From the NCBI GenBank assembly GCA_001698425.1, contig MBRE01000046.1, forward strand, positions 34,708 to 98,707: DNA of 64,000 bases, given 5' to 3'. Of the stretch, positions 8,514 to 17,034 are shown piece by piece. The translations under genes and the position numbers were made by a program. The notes under the pieces are model-generated. The model did no database searches. It saw only the letters and a program-made list of their open reading frames with translations, and had not been told where the DNA came from. This DNA is from Oscillatoriales cyanobacterium USR001. GTDB taxonomy: Bacteria; Cyanobacteriota; Cyanobacteriia; Cyanobacteriales; Microcoleaceae. Positions within the stretch are counted from its first letter, which is position 1. Each line of letters begins with the position of its first letter.

Positions 8514-8939
8514 ATGAACTTTCAAGAAACCTGGCAACAATACGATTTTACTGAATCAGAATTGCTATCAATGGGGTGGAAATTTCCATATAATTATGTC
8601 CTAAATCTCAACTACTATTGGCAGATCGATCCAACTAATTCCACTTCTCTAGTTGCTACCACTGACCAAAATTTAAACATTATACTCAAAACCTGCATTC
8701 GGCTTGATGTACAACTCAACCCAAATCCAGATGAGTTAAATCAAAAGCCTGCGAACCTCGGCACAATTGTAGGATGGGGGAAAGTCACTCCCTCTCCCTG
8801 GTTAGAAAATCTATCTCTTTCTCCTAATGAGTGGCTGCATCTGTTCTTTGAAATTGGTGGAAATAATAAAATTGAAGCTCTTTGTCGATCGCTCGTTATC
8901 GAACAATTAGCCAAACAACCCGCCTCACTCAGTTTATAA
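8514..8939 (+). CDS. Hypothetical protein, possible immunity partner of the preceding gene
   Basis: A 141-residue acidic, soluble protein with no signal peptide or membrane helix and no family I can name. It contains a high share of Asn, Leu and Trp (for example YNYVLNLNYYWQID). Its position directly behind the 106-residue gene, with a 20-base gap and the same strand, suggests co-expression. Size, acidity and position would fit an immunity protein, which is inference only. Confidence 0.5.
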   Translation: MNFQETWQQYDFTESELLSMGWKFPYNYVLNLNYYWQIDPTNSTSLVATTDQNLNIILKTCIRLDVQLNPNPDELNQKPANLGTIVGWGKVTPSPWLENLSLSPNEWLHLFFEIGGNNKIEALCRSLVIEQLAKQPASLSL

Positions 8940-9001
8940 CATGACCCCTATTTTTGAGAAAATGGGGAAGTGAAATCGCCCTTCCCAAAGAAGCGCGATC
9001 A

Positions 9002-9031
9002 CCTGCTTTAATTATTCACAAAAAAAGCAGG
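9002..9031 (+). terminator. Possible hairpin terminator behind the small gene pair
   Basis: An eight-base-pair stem (9002-9009 with 9024-9031) lies about 60 bases after the stop at 8939. The loop is A-rich, but no T-run follows on the plus strand, so termination is uncertain. A second stem (about 8964-8969 with 8981-8986) lies just before it. Confidence 0.3.
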
Positions 9032-9084
9032 CGATTCCTGTCAAACAATAACATCAACCATCAATTAGTAGAATTTTCTTCAGC

Positions 9085-9164
9085 ATTTAAGCCTGCGATC
9101 GCATATCCAGGGAAAAGGGGATCGATCGTCAATTAAGCTGGCTCAACATGAGTTGGAGGCGATC
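9085..9164. repeat. Right direct repeat flanking the island (two blocks)
   Basis: Block 1 at 9085-9119 is identical over 35 bases to 2842-2876; block 2 at 9133-9164 matches 2958-2989 at 27 of 32 positions, in the same order and direction. A copy of the GTAGTAAGCGC palindromic repeat follows directly at 9171. Confidence 0.7.
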
Positions 9165-9170
9165 GAATGG

Positions 9171-9227
9171 GAGCGCTAAAGCGCTTACTACGAACCAAAT
9201 CATCAAGTTATTTAATTTTCATTCCTT
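9171..9227. repeat. Palindromic repeat family A, half copy
   Basis: Contains the right half of the GCGCTTACTAC palindrome followed by the family tail AACCAAATCATCAAGTTA and an AT-rich end. The same tail occurs at 16961-17032 and, inverted, at 27688-27763. It overlaps the 3' end of lptC. Confidence 0.75.
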
Positions 9228-10397
9228 AGTAATAATCTCAGTCACCACCTGGCCACCATTTACATCCCCTGTCACAGTCACAGTTTCATCTTTAAGTTGT
9301 CCCGCCGCCTTGGGTCCCGTCGAATTAAACTCAGGATCTATTTGACGATAAACCACATTCCCCACTGCATCAAACGTCTGATTCTTAAAATACCAAATCA
9401 AATTATCAGTATTCAATTGAGAATTACGTTTCTGACCAATTCCTACCACATTTCCTGTCAAATAAAAAATATCTCTCTCCAAATCTCCCCGGCCTTGATT
9501 TCCCCTCATTGTCACTTTTTCTTTCAGTTGAATCACCGTTACCGGGCCAGGAGAAACCACCAATTCCGCCGGAAAATTCCAACTCATCATATTACTAGAT
9601 ATTTGCAAAGGCGGATCGGAAGGCATTAATTGAGCATTTTTTGTTAAATTTGCAATTTTTAATTTCAAATCAACATCTGCTTGGTCAGAATATGCGCGAT
9701 CGCTAATTACTTTACCCTGATAACGGTCAATTTGAACAGGCAAATCGCCAATCATTTTTTGCCGATCTAACATCCAAATTAAGTGTTCAGTTCGTAACTG
9801 CAAAACAGGATCTTTAACATTAGCAACCACCTGACCAAATAACTCCATTCGTTTAGCCCGGCTAAAAACTCGCGCCTCCTTCGCTGAAGCTATTGCTTGT
9901 TTATGATCTCCAGTTAAATTGTTCCGAACTATCAGCAAATCTTCCTTGGGTCGCCACTCTAACTCATTCCCTCGCAATACGATACCATTAAGGGGATCGG
10001 TAGCAATAATCTTACCTTTAAGTATTACTTGATTGCCATCTTGGTGTACCTCACCTGTCTCAGATTGAATTTGATAAACCTCTTTCCCATCTTGAAAAAG
10101 TACACCTTTAGGATTTTTAACATTAACTATTTTTTTATCTTTGCTGTAAGTAGCTTTCTCGGATTTAACAGTCCATAGTTTTTCCCCTTTTTCATTAGCT
10201 TGTTCCATTGTCACATCGCTTAAAGTTAAGCTACTATTTGACTTTTGAGCCGTATTAATATCTTCAGCTAACTTATTGGCCTGACTATCCTCTGATTGAT
10301 TTCCGCAAGCCACTATTCCCAACAACAGCGTAACTAAACCTAGTCGCACTATTCTTGATAATTTAATCTTGTGAATTGTGAAATTTAGATACTTCAT
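9219..10397 (-). CDS. lptC: LPS export periplasmic protein LptC
   Basis: A 392-residue lipoprotein with a lipobox GIVAC (Cys31) after a hydrophobic N-terminus. The body is a long series of beta strands (LTLSDVTMEQANEKGEKLWT, KKIVNVKNPKGVLFQDGK, NQVILKGKIIATDP) typical of LptC/OstA-like jellyroll proteins that carry lipopolysaccharide across the periplasm from LptB2FG to LptA/LptD. Cyanobacterial LptC proteins are about twice as long as enterobacterial ones, as here. The gene stands alone between the island's right repeat and a short intergenic region. The last codons overlap a palindromic repeat. Confidence 0.85.
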   Translation of the reverse strand: MKYLNFTIHKIKLSRIVRLGLVTLLLGIVACGNQSEDSQANKLAEDINTAQKSNSSLTLSDVTMEQANEKGEKLWTVKSEKATYSKDKKIVNVKNPKGVLFQDGKEVYQIQSETGEVHQDGNQVILKGKIIATDPLNGIVLRGNELEWRPKEDLLIVRNNLTGDHKQAIASAKEARVFSRAKRMELFGQVVANVKDPVLQLRTEHLIWMLDRQKMIGDLPVQIDRYQGKVISDRAYSDQADVDLKLKIANLTKNAQLMPSDPPLQISSNMMSWNFPAELVVSPGPVTVIQLKEKVTMRGNQGRGDLERDIFYLTGNVVGIGQKRNSQLNTDNLIWYFKNQTFDAVGNVVYRQIDPEFNSTGPKAAGQLKDETVTVTGDVNGGQVVTEIITKE

Positions 10398-10643
10398 TGT
10401 TATTTGTTATCTGTTATAAGTATGTAGTTGCGCTTCAGCGCTCTTAGGCTATGAAAGAGTGGGGAGGGCGGGTTTATAGATATCTGGGTTGGGCGCATTT
10501 AGATTTAGGCGAACCCGCCCCTACAAAATCTGTCCTCATCGCCTTGATGGTTACTATATAATCCCAAATACTGTAGATACAAGGGGCGGGTTCACCAAGA
10601 ATTTGAAAGGGTGCAGACAGGTTAAATAAACCTACCCCACCCC

Positions 10644-10679
10644 ACTAACAACTAACAACTAACAACTAACAACTAACAA
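10644..10679. repeat. Heptamer tandem repeat (AACAACT)
   Basis: About five tandem copies of the heptamer AACAACT end directly at the stop codon of the NYN gene. This is the short tandemly repeated repetitive (STRR) type known from cyanobacteria. The rest of 10398-10643 holds AT-rich sequence and a partial GCGCTTCAGCGCT palindrome near 10431, with no gene. Confidence 0.75.
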
Positions 10680-11288
10680 TTATCTATCTTCGTGATCGTC
10701 CATCAAACTAATGCCAGATAAAGGGCGATAAGCGTAATTGGGACGATTGGTTTTTTGGATGTCTTCTTTAATCGCTTCCAGATCGATATAGCGATCGGCT
10801 ACATTAATTAAACTATCACTGGTCATCGATCGCAAACTCACCACCTCAACCCTTACACCGCGATAACTTACAGCATCCACAGCATAAGCAAGATCCCCAT
10901 CACCGCTAACTAAAACCGCTGTATCATAAGCACCCACCAAAGCCATCATATCCACAGCAATTTCTACATCCAAATTAGCCTTTTTAGAACCATCAGGAAG
11001 TTGCACCAAATCCTTAGAAATCACGCGATAGCCATTGCGACGCATCCACAACAAAAACCCCTGTTGTTTCTCATTAGTGCGATCTACTCCAGTATAGAAA
11101 AAAGAACGCAACAGCCGCGAACCTGCTGTTAAACGACAAAGTAACTTAGTGTAGTCAATTTCAATTCCTAACTGTAATGCAGCATAAAATAGATTAGAGC
11201 CATCTATAAAAATTGCTACTCTACCTCTATTTTCTAGCACTTGTTCAGGCGTGAACAAGTCGTTGCTATCTAATTTATTATTCAACAT
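10680..11288 (-). CDS. LabA-like NYN domain protein
   Basis: A 202-residue protein with a NYN (PIN-like) RNase fold. It has FIDGSNLFY (Asp29), a basic stretch, then DVEIAVDMM and SGDGDLAYAVD, which together supply the acidic metal-binding residues. This is the LabA/DUF88 group; LabA in Synechococcus acts in negative feedback of the circadian clock, and other members are thought to cleave RNA. Length and motif spacing are normal. It lies 76 bases downstream of metG on the same strand. Its exact paralogue type (LabA versus LalA) cannot be told. Confidence 0.85.
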   Translation of the reverse strand: MLNNKLDSNDLFTPEQVLENRGRVAIFIDGSNLFYAALQLGIEIDYTKLLCRLTAGSRLLRSFFYTGVDRTNEKQQGFLLWMRRNGYRVISKDLVQLPDGSKKANLDVEIAVDMMALVGAYDTAVLVSGDGDLAYAVDAVSYRGVRVEVVSLRSMTSDSLINVADRYIDLEAIKEDIQKTNRPNYAYRPLSGISLMDDHEDR

Positions 11289-11364
11289 GGTTACTATGCC
11301 TCTTTTTTTATGAAAGAAAGTTAGCTAAACAAAAAATTGGTGATAATCTGAAGTAAAAATATCA

Positions 11365-12981
11365 TTATATCACCAAAGATCGAGAAACTGATTGTAAGAC
11401 TTCAATTCGTTTAAAAACTGGTTCTGGTTTTCTTAAAGCTTGGTTAGCCGGCAGATTACCCCAAATAGCACCAGTTGACAAGATGTCGATATTATTAATC
11501 GCTACCTGGTCATTAAAGTCAATTGAAAAACCTAGCTGCTGATAAATAGCAGTGCTGATATTGGGAATAATCGGTGATAAAAGATAAGCGGCTAATCTTA
11601 CAGATTCCAACACCGAATACAGGACTTCTCTCACGGCTTCAAGTTGTCCTTGTTTGTACAAACTCCAAGGTGCGCGATCGTCAATAAATTTATTACCGCT
11701 TCGCACTAAAGTTAGCACAGCTTCGCAAACTTGACTAAAAGCCAGATTTTCGTAAGCGTCAATGGCGCGATCGCTCAAAGTTAAACCCATTACCTTCAAC
11801 GGATTATCTGTGGGAATATCCTCACCATTAATGGGAATTATGCCACCACAATATTTATGAGCCATGCTCAATGTGCGGTTAACTAAATTACCCAAATCGT
11901 TAGCTAAATCTGCATTCACAGTATCGATAAACCGAGTTTCGTTAAAATCACCATCCTGTCCAAATTCAATTTCTTTCAGGAAGTAATAGCGCACAGCATC
12001 GGCACCGTACTGTTTAACTAATTCAACAGGATCGATGACGTTACCCTCAGTTTTCCCCATTTTTTTACCATCTTTAGTTAAAAATCCGTGTCCGAATATA
12101 CGACCAGGCATTGGTAAATCTGCGGACATCAGCATGGCCGGCCAATAAACTGCGTGAAAGCGCAGAATATCTTTTCCAATTAAGTGCAAATTAATTGGCC
12201 ACCATTTTGATAGAGCATTCTCTAAAGTAGGTTCAACATCAGGATCGAGTAGAGCGGTGATATATCCTAAAAGAGCATCAAACCAGACATATATGGTATG
12301 GCGATCGTCAGTAGGAAACGGTAGCCCCCAATCAAGATTTACCCTAGAAATTGAAAAATCTTGCAATCCCGTACTGACAAAACTCAGCACTTCATTGCGT
12401 CGACTTTTGGGTTGAATAAAGTCAGGTCTTTGCTCGTAAAGCTCTTGAAGTTGATTTTGATAGCGGGAGAGACGAAAAAAGTAGTTTTCCTCGTCGCGCC
12501 ACTCAACTTCTTTGCTGGTGTGGGTAGGACACTTTTTACCGGGAAGGAGATCGCGTTCTTCTTTGAACTCTTCGCAAGAGACGCAGTACCATCCTTTTTG
12601 CTGACTCAAGTAGATGTCACCGGTTGCCCACACCCGCTGGAAAAATTCTTTAACTATGCTCTGATGGCGGGGGGCGGTGGTGCGGCTAAAGCGATCGTAC
12701 TGGATATTTAGCTGCTGCCAAAGGGATTGAAAACCAGCGGCAATTAAGTCGCAGTGAATTTGAGGCGATCGCCCCAAACTCTCCGCCGTGCGCTGAATCT
12801 TCTGCCCATGTTCGTCGGTCCCCGTAATCAGCAAAACTGATTTCCCCCGCAGTCGCTCAAATCTAGCTACTGCATCTGCTGCCATAGTTGTGTAAGCGCT
12901 GCCGACATGGGGTAAATCGTTTACATAGTAAAGAGGTGTTGTTAAAGCAAAGGTGTTTTTTGTTGTATCTGGCGATTTCAT
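11365..12981 (-). CDS. metG: Methionyl-tRNA synthetase
   Basis: A 538-residue class I aminoacyl-tRNA synthetase that charges tRNA-Met. The HIGH-like signature is PHVGSAY (His25) and the KMSKS-like loop is KKMGKTEGN (about 305-313). A single zinc knuckle starts at CVSCEE. FDALLGYITAL and the C-terminal helical anticodon-binding domain complete it; the C-terminal tRNA-binding (EMAP-like) extension seen in some bacteria is absent, as usual in cyanobacteria. The start ATG is at 12981. Confidence 0.96.
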   Translation of the reverse strand: MKSPDTTKNTFALTTPLYYVNDLPHVGSAYTTMAADAVARFERLRGKSVLLITGTDEHGQKIQRTAESLGRSPQIHCDLIAAGFQSLWQQLNIQYDRFSRTTAPRHQSIVKEFFQRVWATGDIYLSQQKGWYCVSCEEFKEERDLLPGKKCPTHTSKEVEWRDEENYFFRLSRYQNQLQELYEQRPDFIQPKSRRNEVLSFVSTGLQDFSISRVNLDWGLPFPTDDRHTIYVWFDALLGYITALLDPDVEPTLENALSKWWPINLHLIGKDILRFHAVYWPAMLMSADLPMPGRIFGHGFLTKDGKKMGKTEGNVIDPVELVKQYGADAVRYYFLKEIEFGQDGDFNETRFIDTVNADLANDLGNLVNRTLSMAHKYCGGIIPINGEDIPTDNPLKVMGLTLSDRAIDAYENLAFSQVCEAVLTLVRSGNKFIDDRAPWSLYKQGQLEAVREVLYSVLESVRLAAYLLSPIIPNISTAIYQQLGFSIDFNDQVAINNIDILSTGAIWGNLPANQALRKPEPVFKRIEVLQSVSRSLVI

Positions 12982-13331
12982 TGAGTCGTAAAAAAATGTC
13001 CCTAAATATCTTGGTCGATTCTAACTCAGTATTTACACCTATTCTGTTTATTTTTGGTTTTTTATCAGATTTGGTGGTATTTACAAAAAATTCACAAACC
13101 CTGTTTTTTACAAAAAGATAAATTATGTCTAATTTCCAATGTAATGTTTGTTTAATATTTTTGGCTAATTCTCAAAGAAGTTTTAATATTCTTGTCTTTC
13201 GCCTCTCTGTAACAGTTGAGAGGAAACATATTTTTTGTTAATCGTTGGCATAAGTTTTAGTAAAGTAATGTTAAGCTAGATGAGAGATTTCAGATCGATC
13301 CTCATAACCCTGACTAACTTGACTTTTACCA
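12982..13331. other. Divergent intergenic region between metG and an acyltransferase
   Basis: These 350 AT-rich bases contain no ORF with coding character. A small hairpin (13202-13207 paired with 13218-13223) lies in the middle, followed by an A/T-rich stretch. Promoters for metG (minus) and the acyltransferase (plus) must be here. No tRNA or riboswitch fold is evident. Confidence 0.4.
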
Positions 13332-14057
13332 ATGTTTTCAGAGAATACCTTGCAGATTTCGCGTTGCTTTTTAGCTGTGTTGGGAACCCAGATATTTTTG
13401 TACCACGAAGACCGCATTCCGCGATCGAGTGCAGTATTAGTGGTGAGTAACCATCGCAGTTTCCTCGATCCAGTGTTATTAACGGCTACTATTGGTCGTC
13501 CGATTCGCTTTGCGTGCCATCATTACATGGGTCAAGTGCCGCTAATGCGAGAGATGGTGACGACTTTTGGTGCTTTCCCTCTTTCGGAACCGAAACACCG
13601 CCAACAGCATTTTTTTGCACAAGCGACGGCATTGCTGCAAGCTAGAGAGATGGTGGGGGTTTTCCCGGAGGGCGCAGAACCGATGTTAAAATCTACTGCT
13701 GCGAGTAAAATGGGGAAGTTTGAGCGAGGTTTTGCTCATTTGGCAATGCGCGCTCCTGTGGAGGATTTGGTGGTTTTGCCGGTGGCGATCGCATCTTATC
13801 AAGAGCAATCAATTCGGTCAAGAGTACCTTTAAAACTTTTGAGTCTTTTCGATCCTTCTGAACCCCTATTTAATCAAACAGGTTCCCATCCTTTAATTAT
13901 TTACCAGCGAACTAATGTACTGATTGGTCGTCCTTTTTGGATTACCCCTACTATGCAGCAAAGATATCAGGGAAAAGAGGCGAAAAAAGTAGTAACTGAG
14001 TTAACAGAATATTGTCACGGCGAAATCGCACACTTACTAAGTAGAGGTTGTGTTTAA
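13332..14057 (+). CDS. PlsC-type acyltransferase
   Basis: A 241-residue member of the glycerolipid acyltransferase (PlsC) family, which transfers acyl groups from acyl-ACP or acyl-CoA to a lipid acceptor at the membrane. The catalytic NHRSFLD box (His41-x4-Asp46) and the VFPEGAEP acceptor-binding box (about 114-121) are present. It lies 62 bases ahead of an alpha/beta hydrolase on the same strand. In plants, phytyl ester synthase/ELT proteins carry a hydrolase and an acyltransferase domain in one chain, so the two genes may cooperate in esterification. The exact substrate is unknown. Confidence 0.85.
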   Translation: MFSENTLQISRCFLAVLGTQIFLYHEDRIPRSSAVLVVSNHRSFLDPVLLTATIGRPIRFACHHYMGQVPLMREMVTTFGAFPLSEPKHRQQHFFAQATALLQAREMVGVFPEGAEPMLKSTAASKMGKFERGFAHLAMRAPVEDLVVLPVAIASYQEQSIRSRVPLKLLSLFDPSEPLFNQTGSHPLIIYQRTNVLIGRPFWITPTMQQRYQGKEAKKVVTELTEYCHGEIAHLLSRGCV

Positions 14058-14119
14058 ATTGTACTAAGAATGAATCAATAAAATTACCGTTAACGGTTAA
14101 TAGCTAACTGAGTTTAATT

Positions 14120-14935
14120 ATGCGAGATAAGAATCAAATTTGTCTTCTGAAACCGAATTTGCCGAGGCTTGATTATCCTCTATTTGTATTTTTACCGGGA
14201 ATGGATGCTAGTGGCGAATTATTGCGATCGCAGATTCCTGAATTATCCCAAGGATTCGATATTCGATGTCTATCGATACCTACGGACGATTTGGCAAATT
14301 GGGATGTATTGGTAGATGAAACAATCAGTTTAATTACCGCAGAAAAGGTAAAAGGAGGATACCGCTCTGTTTATCTTTGTGGTGAATCTTATGGTGGCTG
14401 TTTAGCGATGAAAGTAATATTAAAAGCACCTCAATTATTCGATCGACTAATTTTAGTTAATCCGGCTTCTTCGTTGAAAAGACAGCCTTTAATTGAGTGG
14501 GGATCGTATTTAACTAATTGGTTGCCGAGAAGTTTTTATCCTTTATCGGTTCTAGGTCTATTACCATTTTTAGCTTCTTTAGGTAAGATTGAAAAGAGCG
14601 ATCGCCAAGCTTTATTAGCAGCAATGCAAGCAGTACCACAAGTTACGTCTATTTGGCGACTAGGCTTACTGCGATCGTTTGATGTAAGCTCAGAACAATT
14701 ACGCACGATTCAACAACCAACACTGATAATTGCGAGTAAAGCCGATCGACTTTTACCCTCAGTATTAGAAGCTAAATATTTAGTTAAGGAAATTCCCAAC
14801 ACTCAGATGGTTGTTTTACCAACAAGCGGACACGCTTGTTTGCTAGAAACCGATGTTGATCTTTGGGCTATTCTCAAAGAGCGGGATTTTCTACTAAATC
14901 GGGAGGTAGAATCTTCAGTAATGCGATCGCCATAA
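14120..14935 (+). CDS. Alpha/beta hydrolase (PES/ELT hydrolase-domain-like)
   Basis: A 271-residue alpha/beta hydrolase. LFVFLPGMDASGE provides the oxyanion region, GESYGG (Ser90) is the nucleophile elbow, ASKADRLLPS supplies the acid, and TSGHACLLE carries the late His. The N-terminal segment LPGMDASGELL resembles the hydrolase half of plant esterase/lipase/thioesterase (PES) proteins. The upstream acyltransferase is probably in the same transcript. Start ATG at 14120. The last codons contain a HIP1-like octamer, and a heptamer array begins three bases after the stop. Confidence 0.8.
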   Translation: MRDKNQICLLKPNLPRLDYPLFVFLPGMDASGELLRSQIPELSQGFDIRCLSIPTDDLANWDVLVDETISLITAEKVKGGYRSVYLCGESYGGCLAMKVILKAPQLFDRLILVNPASSLKRQPLIEWGSYLTNWLPRSFYPLSVLGLLPFLASLGKIEKSDRQALLAAMQAVPQVTSIWRLGLLRSFDVSSEQLRTIQQPTLIIASKADRLLPSVLEAKYLVKEIPNTQMVVLPTSGHACLLETDVDLWAILKERDFLLNREVESSVMRSP

Positions 14936-14937
14936 AA

Positions 14938-15000
14938 TTACAGTTAATGGTTAACTGTTAACGGTTAACTGTTAACTGTTAACTGTTAACTGTTAACTGA
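14938..15000. repeat. Heptamer tandem repeat (GTTAACT)
   Basis: About nine imperfect tandem copies of GTTAACT/GGTTAAC. Each heptamer contains a HpaI-like GTTAAC palindrome, so the block can also fold back on itself. It sits between the hydrolase and the kinase gene. Confidence 0.8.
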
Positions 15001-15055
15001 GAATAGAGACGCTTACAAGGTAAAATATGACAAACTTCTACAATGGGTAAATCTC

Positions 15056-16471
15056 ATGCTTCAACCAAATAACGTTCTTAAAGGAAACTACCGCATTCTG
15101 CAATTTTTGGGAGGCGGTACTTTCGGTGAAACCTATCTCGCTGAAGATGTCCAAAATGTGCGTAAATGTGCGATTAAACGACTCAAATCTTTCCCAGATA
15201 ATCCAGATAGGTTGAAACTCGCTAAACGTCTTTTTGACAGCGAAGCTAAAACATTAGAAAGGTTAGGAAAGCATGACCAAATTCCAGAATTATTTGACTA
15301 TTTTGATGAAAATTTTGAGCAAAATAATGAGTTTTATTTGGTTCAACAATTTGTTCCCGGTAAAACTTTAAACACAGAAGAAATTACTCCAGGTAAGCAG
15401 TTAAGTGAGCCAGAAGTTAAAAAACTTTTACGGGAAATTCTCACAGTTTTAGCCTTTGTCCATCAGCAAAAAGTGATTCATCGCGACCTTAAACCAGCTA
15501 ATTTAATGCGTCGAGATGATGGTAAAATATTTATCATTGATTTTGGCGCAGTTAAGGAAATTGGCACTCAAGTTACCCATTTATCTGAGTCAAATATACA
15601 AAAAACAATAGCTATTGGTACTATTGGTTATCTACCTCCCGAACAATTAGAGGGAAAACCTAATTTGGCTAGTGATGTTTATGCTGTGGGGATGATGGGG
15701 ATTGAGGCTTTGACGGGAATATCGCCTAAAGATTTAGACAGAGACGATCGCGGTCAAGTGATTTGGCGACGGTTTTGCGCTCCAGTTAGCGATGATTTTG
15801 CTAATATTTTAAATAAGATGGTAGAGAATAATTATAGAGATCGTTATCATTCTGCGGTTCAGGCTTTGCAAGCGTTTAATTCACCACTTCCAACAACGGA
15901 AATCCAGTCGCCACCGCGTCGAAATTTGATGTGGGTGGGGGGAATTTTGGGGATAATTGCTGTTACTATTGGTGTGACGGTGGGAGTGAGGTTTATCGGT
16001 GGTTTTTCTCCCAGGGTTCCAGTGGAATTATCGCCTTATGAAAATGCGAAGGTGGGGATTAAATTTAAGTATCCGCGTCAATCTTGGGATTTACAAGATA
16101 CTCCTAATTTTATTACGGGAGAAGTGGTTAAGTTGGTGTCTCGCCATCAGGTGGCGACGGTGTTGATTACGGTGGAAAGTTTGGATCGACCTTTATCTTT
16201 TGCTGATTATACTACTAGAACGATTGGGGAAATTGAGAAAATTGCGATCGATCCTAAGCAAATTGAGCGAAAAGATGCGACTTTGGCGAAGCGGCCGGCG
16301 GTGAGTGTGGCCTATACTGTGAAGGACGGTGGGAAGATAGTTAAAAGAATGGAGGTTTGGGCTTTGAAAAGTAATCAGGCTTATATTATGACTTATGAGG
16401 GAGAAAGTGGGAATGATGAGGAGTTATTGTTGAATTTTCAAATGATGGTTGATTCTTTTGAAATGGATTAA
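15056..16471 (+). CDS. Serine/threonine protein kinase with membrane anchor
   Basis: A 471-residue Hanks-type kinase. The glycine-rich loop is GGGTFGETY, the catalytic Lys lies in KCAIKRL, HRDLKPANL (Asp about 142) is the catalytic loop, and DFGAVKE binds Mg. One transmembrane helix follows (about residues 290-312). The outer part (YENAKVGIKFKYPRQSWDL to the C-terminus) resembles a PsbP/Mog1-like fold, a common partner of cyanobacterial kinases, though that is inference. All catalytic residues are intact, unlike in the kinase at 29776. Confidence 0.9.
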   Translation: MLQPNNVLKGNYRILQFLGGGTFGETYLAEDVQNVRKCAIKRLKSFPDNPDRLKLAKRLFDSEAKTLERLGKHDQIPELFDYFDENFEQNNEFYLVQQFVPGKTLNTEEITPGKQLSEPEVKKLLREILTVLAFVHQQKVIHRDLKPANLMRRDDGKIFIIDFGAVKEIGTQVTHLSESNIQKTIAIGTIGYLPPEQLEGKPNLASDVYAVGMMGIEALTGISPKDLDRDDRGQVIWRRFCAPVSDDFANILNKMVENNYRDRYHSAVQALQAFNSPLPTTEIQSPPRRNLMWVGGILGIIAVTIGVTVGVRFIGGFSPRVPVELSPYENAKVGIKFKYPRQSWDLQDTPNFITGEVVKLVSRHQVATVLITVESLDRPLSFADYTTRTIGEIEKIAIDPKQIERKDATLAKRPAVSVAYTVKDGGKIVKRMEVWALKSNQAYIMTYEGESGNDEELLLNFQMMVDSFEMD

Positions 16472-16482
16472 TACCAATTTTT

Positions 16483-16594
16483 TATGAAGCTGCATAGAAT
16501 CAGATCCCCCCTAACCCCCCTTAATAAGGGGGGGACAAGATTCTTCTCAAAGTCCCCCTTCTTAAGGGGGATTTAGGGGGATCGAAATATATGC
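16483..16594. repeat. MITE-like element D, copy 1 (right end lost)
   Basis: Begins with ACCAATTTTTTATGAAGCTG and carries internal C-rich and G-rich palindromes. The reverse complement recurs at 62868-63045. There both ends are present; here the right end stops after ATATATGCA and passes straight into the xisI leader. Confidence 0.75.
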
Positions 16595-16617
16595 ACAACA
16601 AAGGAGGAAATTATTCA

Positions 16618-16953
16618 ATGGATTCACTAGAAGAAAAACGTCAAATAATCGAAAATATTTTCCGGGATTATGCCCAAATTTCCTACCGCTATGGCGATCT
16701 GAAAAACCAGGTGATTATTAACAGAGACAGCGATAGCTACTTACTAATGACAGTGGGATGGTCTAATCAAAAGCGGGTTCATTACTGCCTATTACACATA
16801 GATATTATCGACGGAAAAATCTGGATTCAGCGAGACGGAACCGAAGATGGAATTGCGATTGAACTGGTAATGGCTGGGATTCCAAAAGACCAAATTGTTC
16901 TCGCCTTTCACCCGGCAGAAATCAGACAGCATACTGAGTTTGCGGTTACTTAG
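16618..16953 (+). CDS. XisI-like protein (solitary)
   Basis: A 111-residue XisI-family protein, named for a factor controlling fdxN-element excision in Anabaena. It has DSLEEKRQIIENIFRDYA, the core WSNQKRVHYCLLHIDIIDGKIWIQRDGTE and the C-terminal FHPAEIRQHTEFA, all family hallmarks. I chose the ATG at 16618, nine codons into the open frame, because AAAGGAGG lies ten bases upstream. XisI usually sits behind xisH; here there is none, only a truncated MITE-like repeat, so this may be an orphan copy. Its role in the absence of an excision element is unknown. Confidence 0.88.
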   Translation: MDSLEEKRQIIENIFRDYAQISYRYGDLKNQVIINRDSDSYLLMTVGWSNQKRVHYCLLHIDIIDGKIWIQRDGTEDGIAIELVMAGIPKDQIVLAFHPAEIRQHTEFAVT

Positions 16954-16960
16954 GATTAGC

Positions 16961-17032
16961 TTGTTTGTAGTAAGCGCTTTAGCGCTAAAGCGCTTACTAC
17001 GAACCAAATCATCAAGTTATTTAATTTTCATT
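16961..17032. repeat. Palindromic repeat family A, full copy
   Basis: A perfect palindrome (GTAGTAAGCGC and its complement around TTTAGCGCTAAA) followed by the tail AACCAAATCATCAAGTTATT. Related copies are at 9171, 27688 (inverted), 33614 and 60795. Confidence 0.85.
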
Positions 17033-17034
17033 CA

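Noticed and set aside
8954..9136. 60-codon plus-strand ORF
   Set aside because: It spans hairpins and the right direct repeat, and has no ribosome-binding site or recognisable composition.
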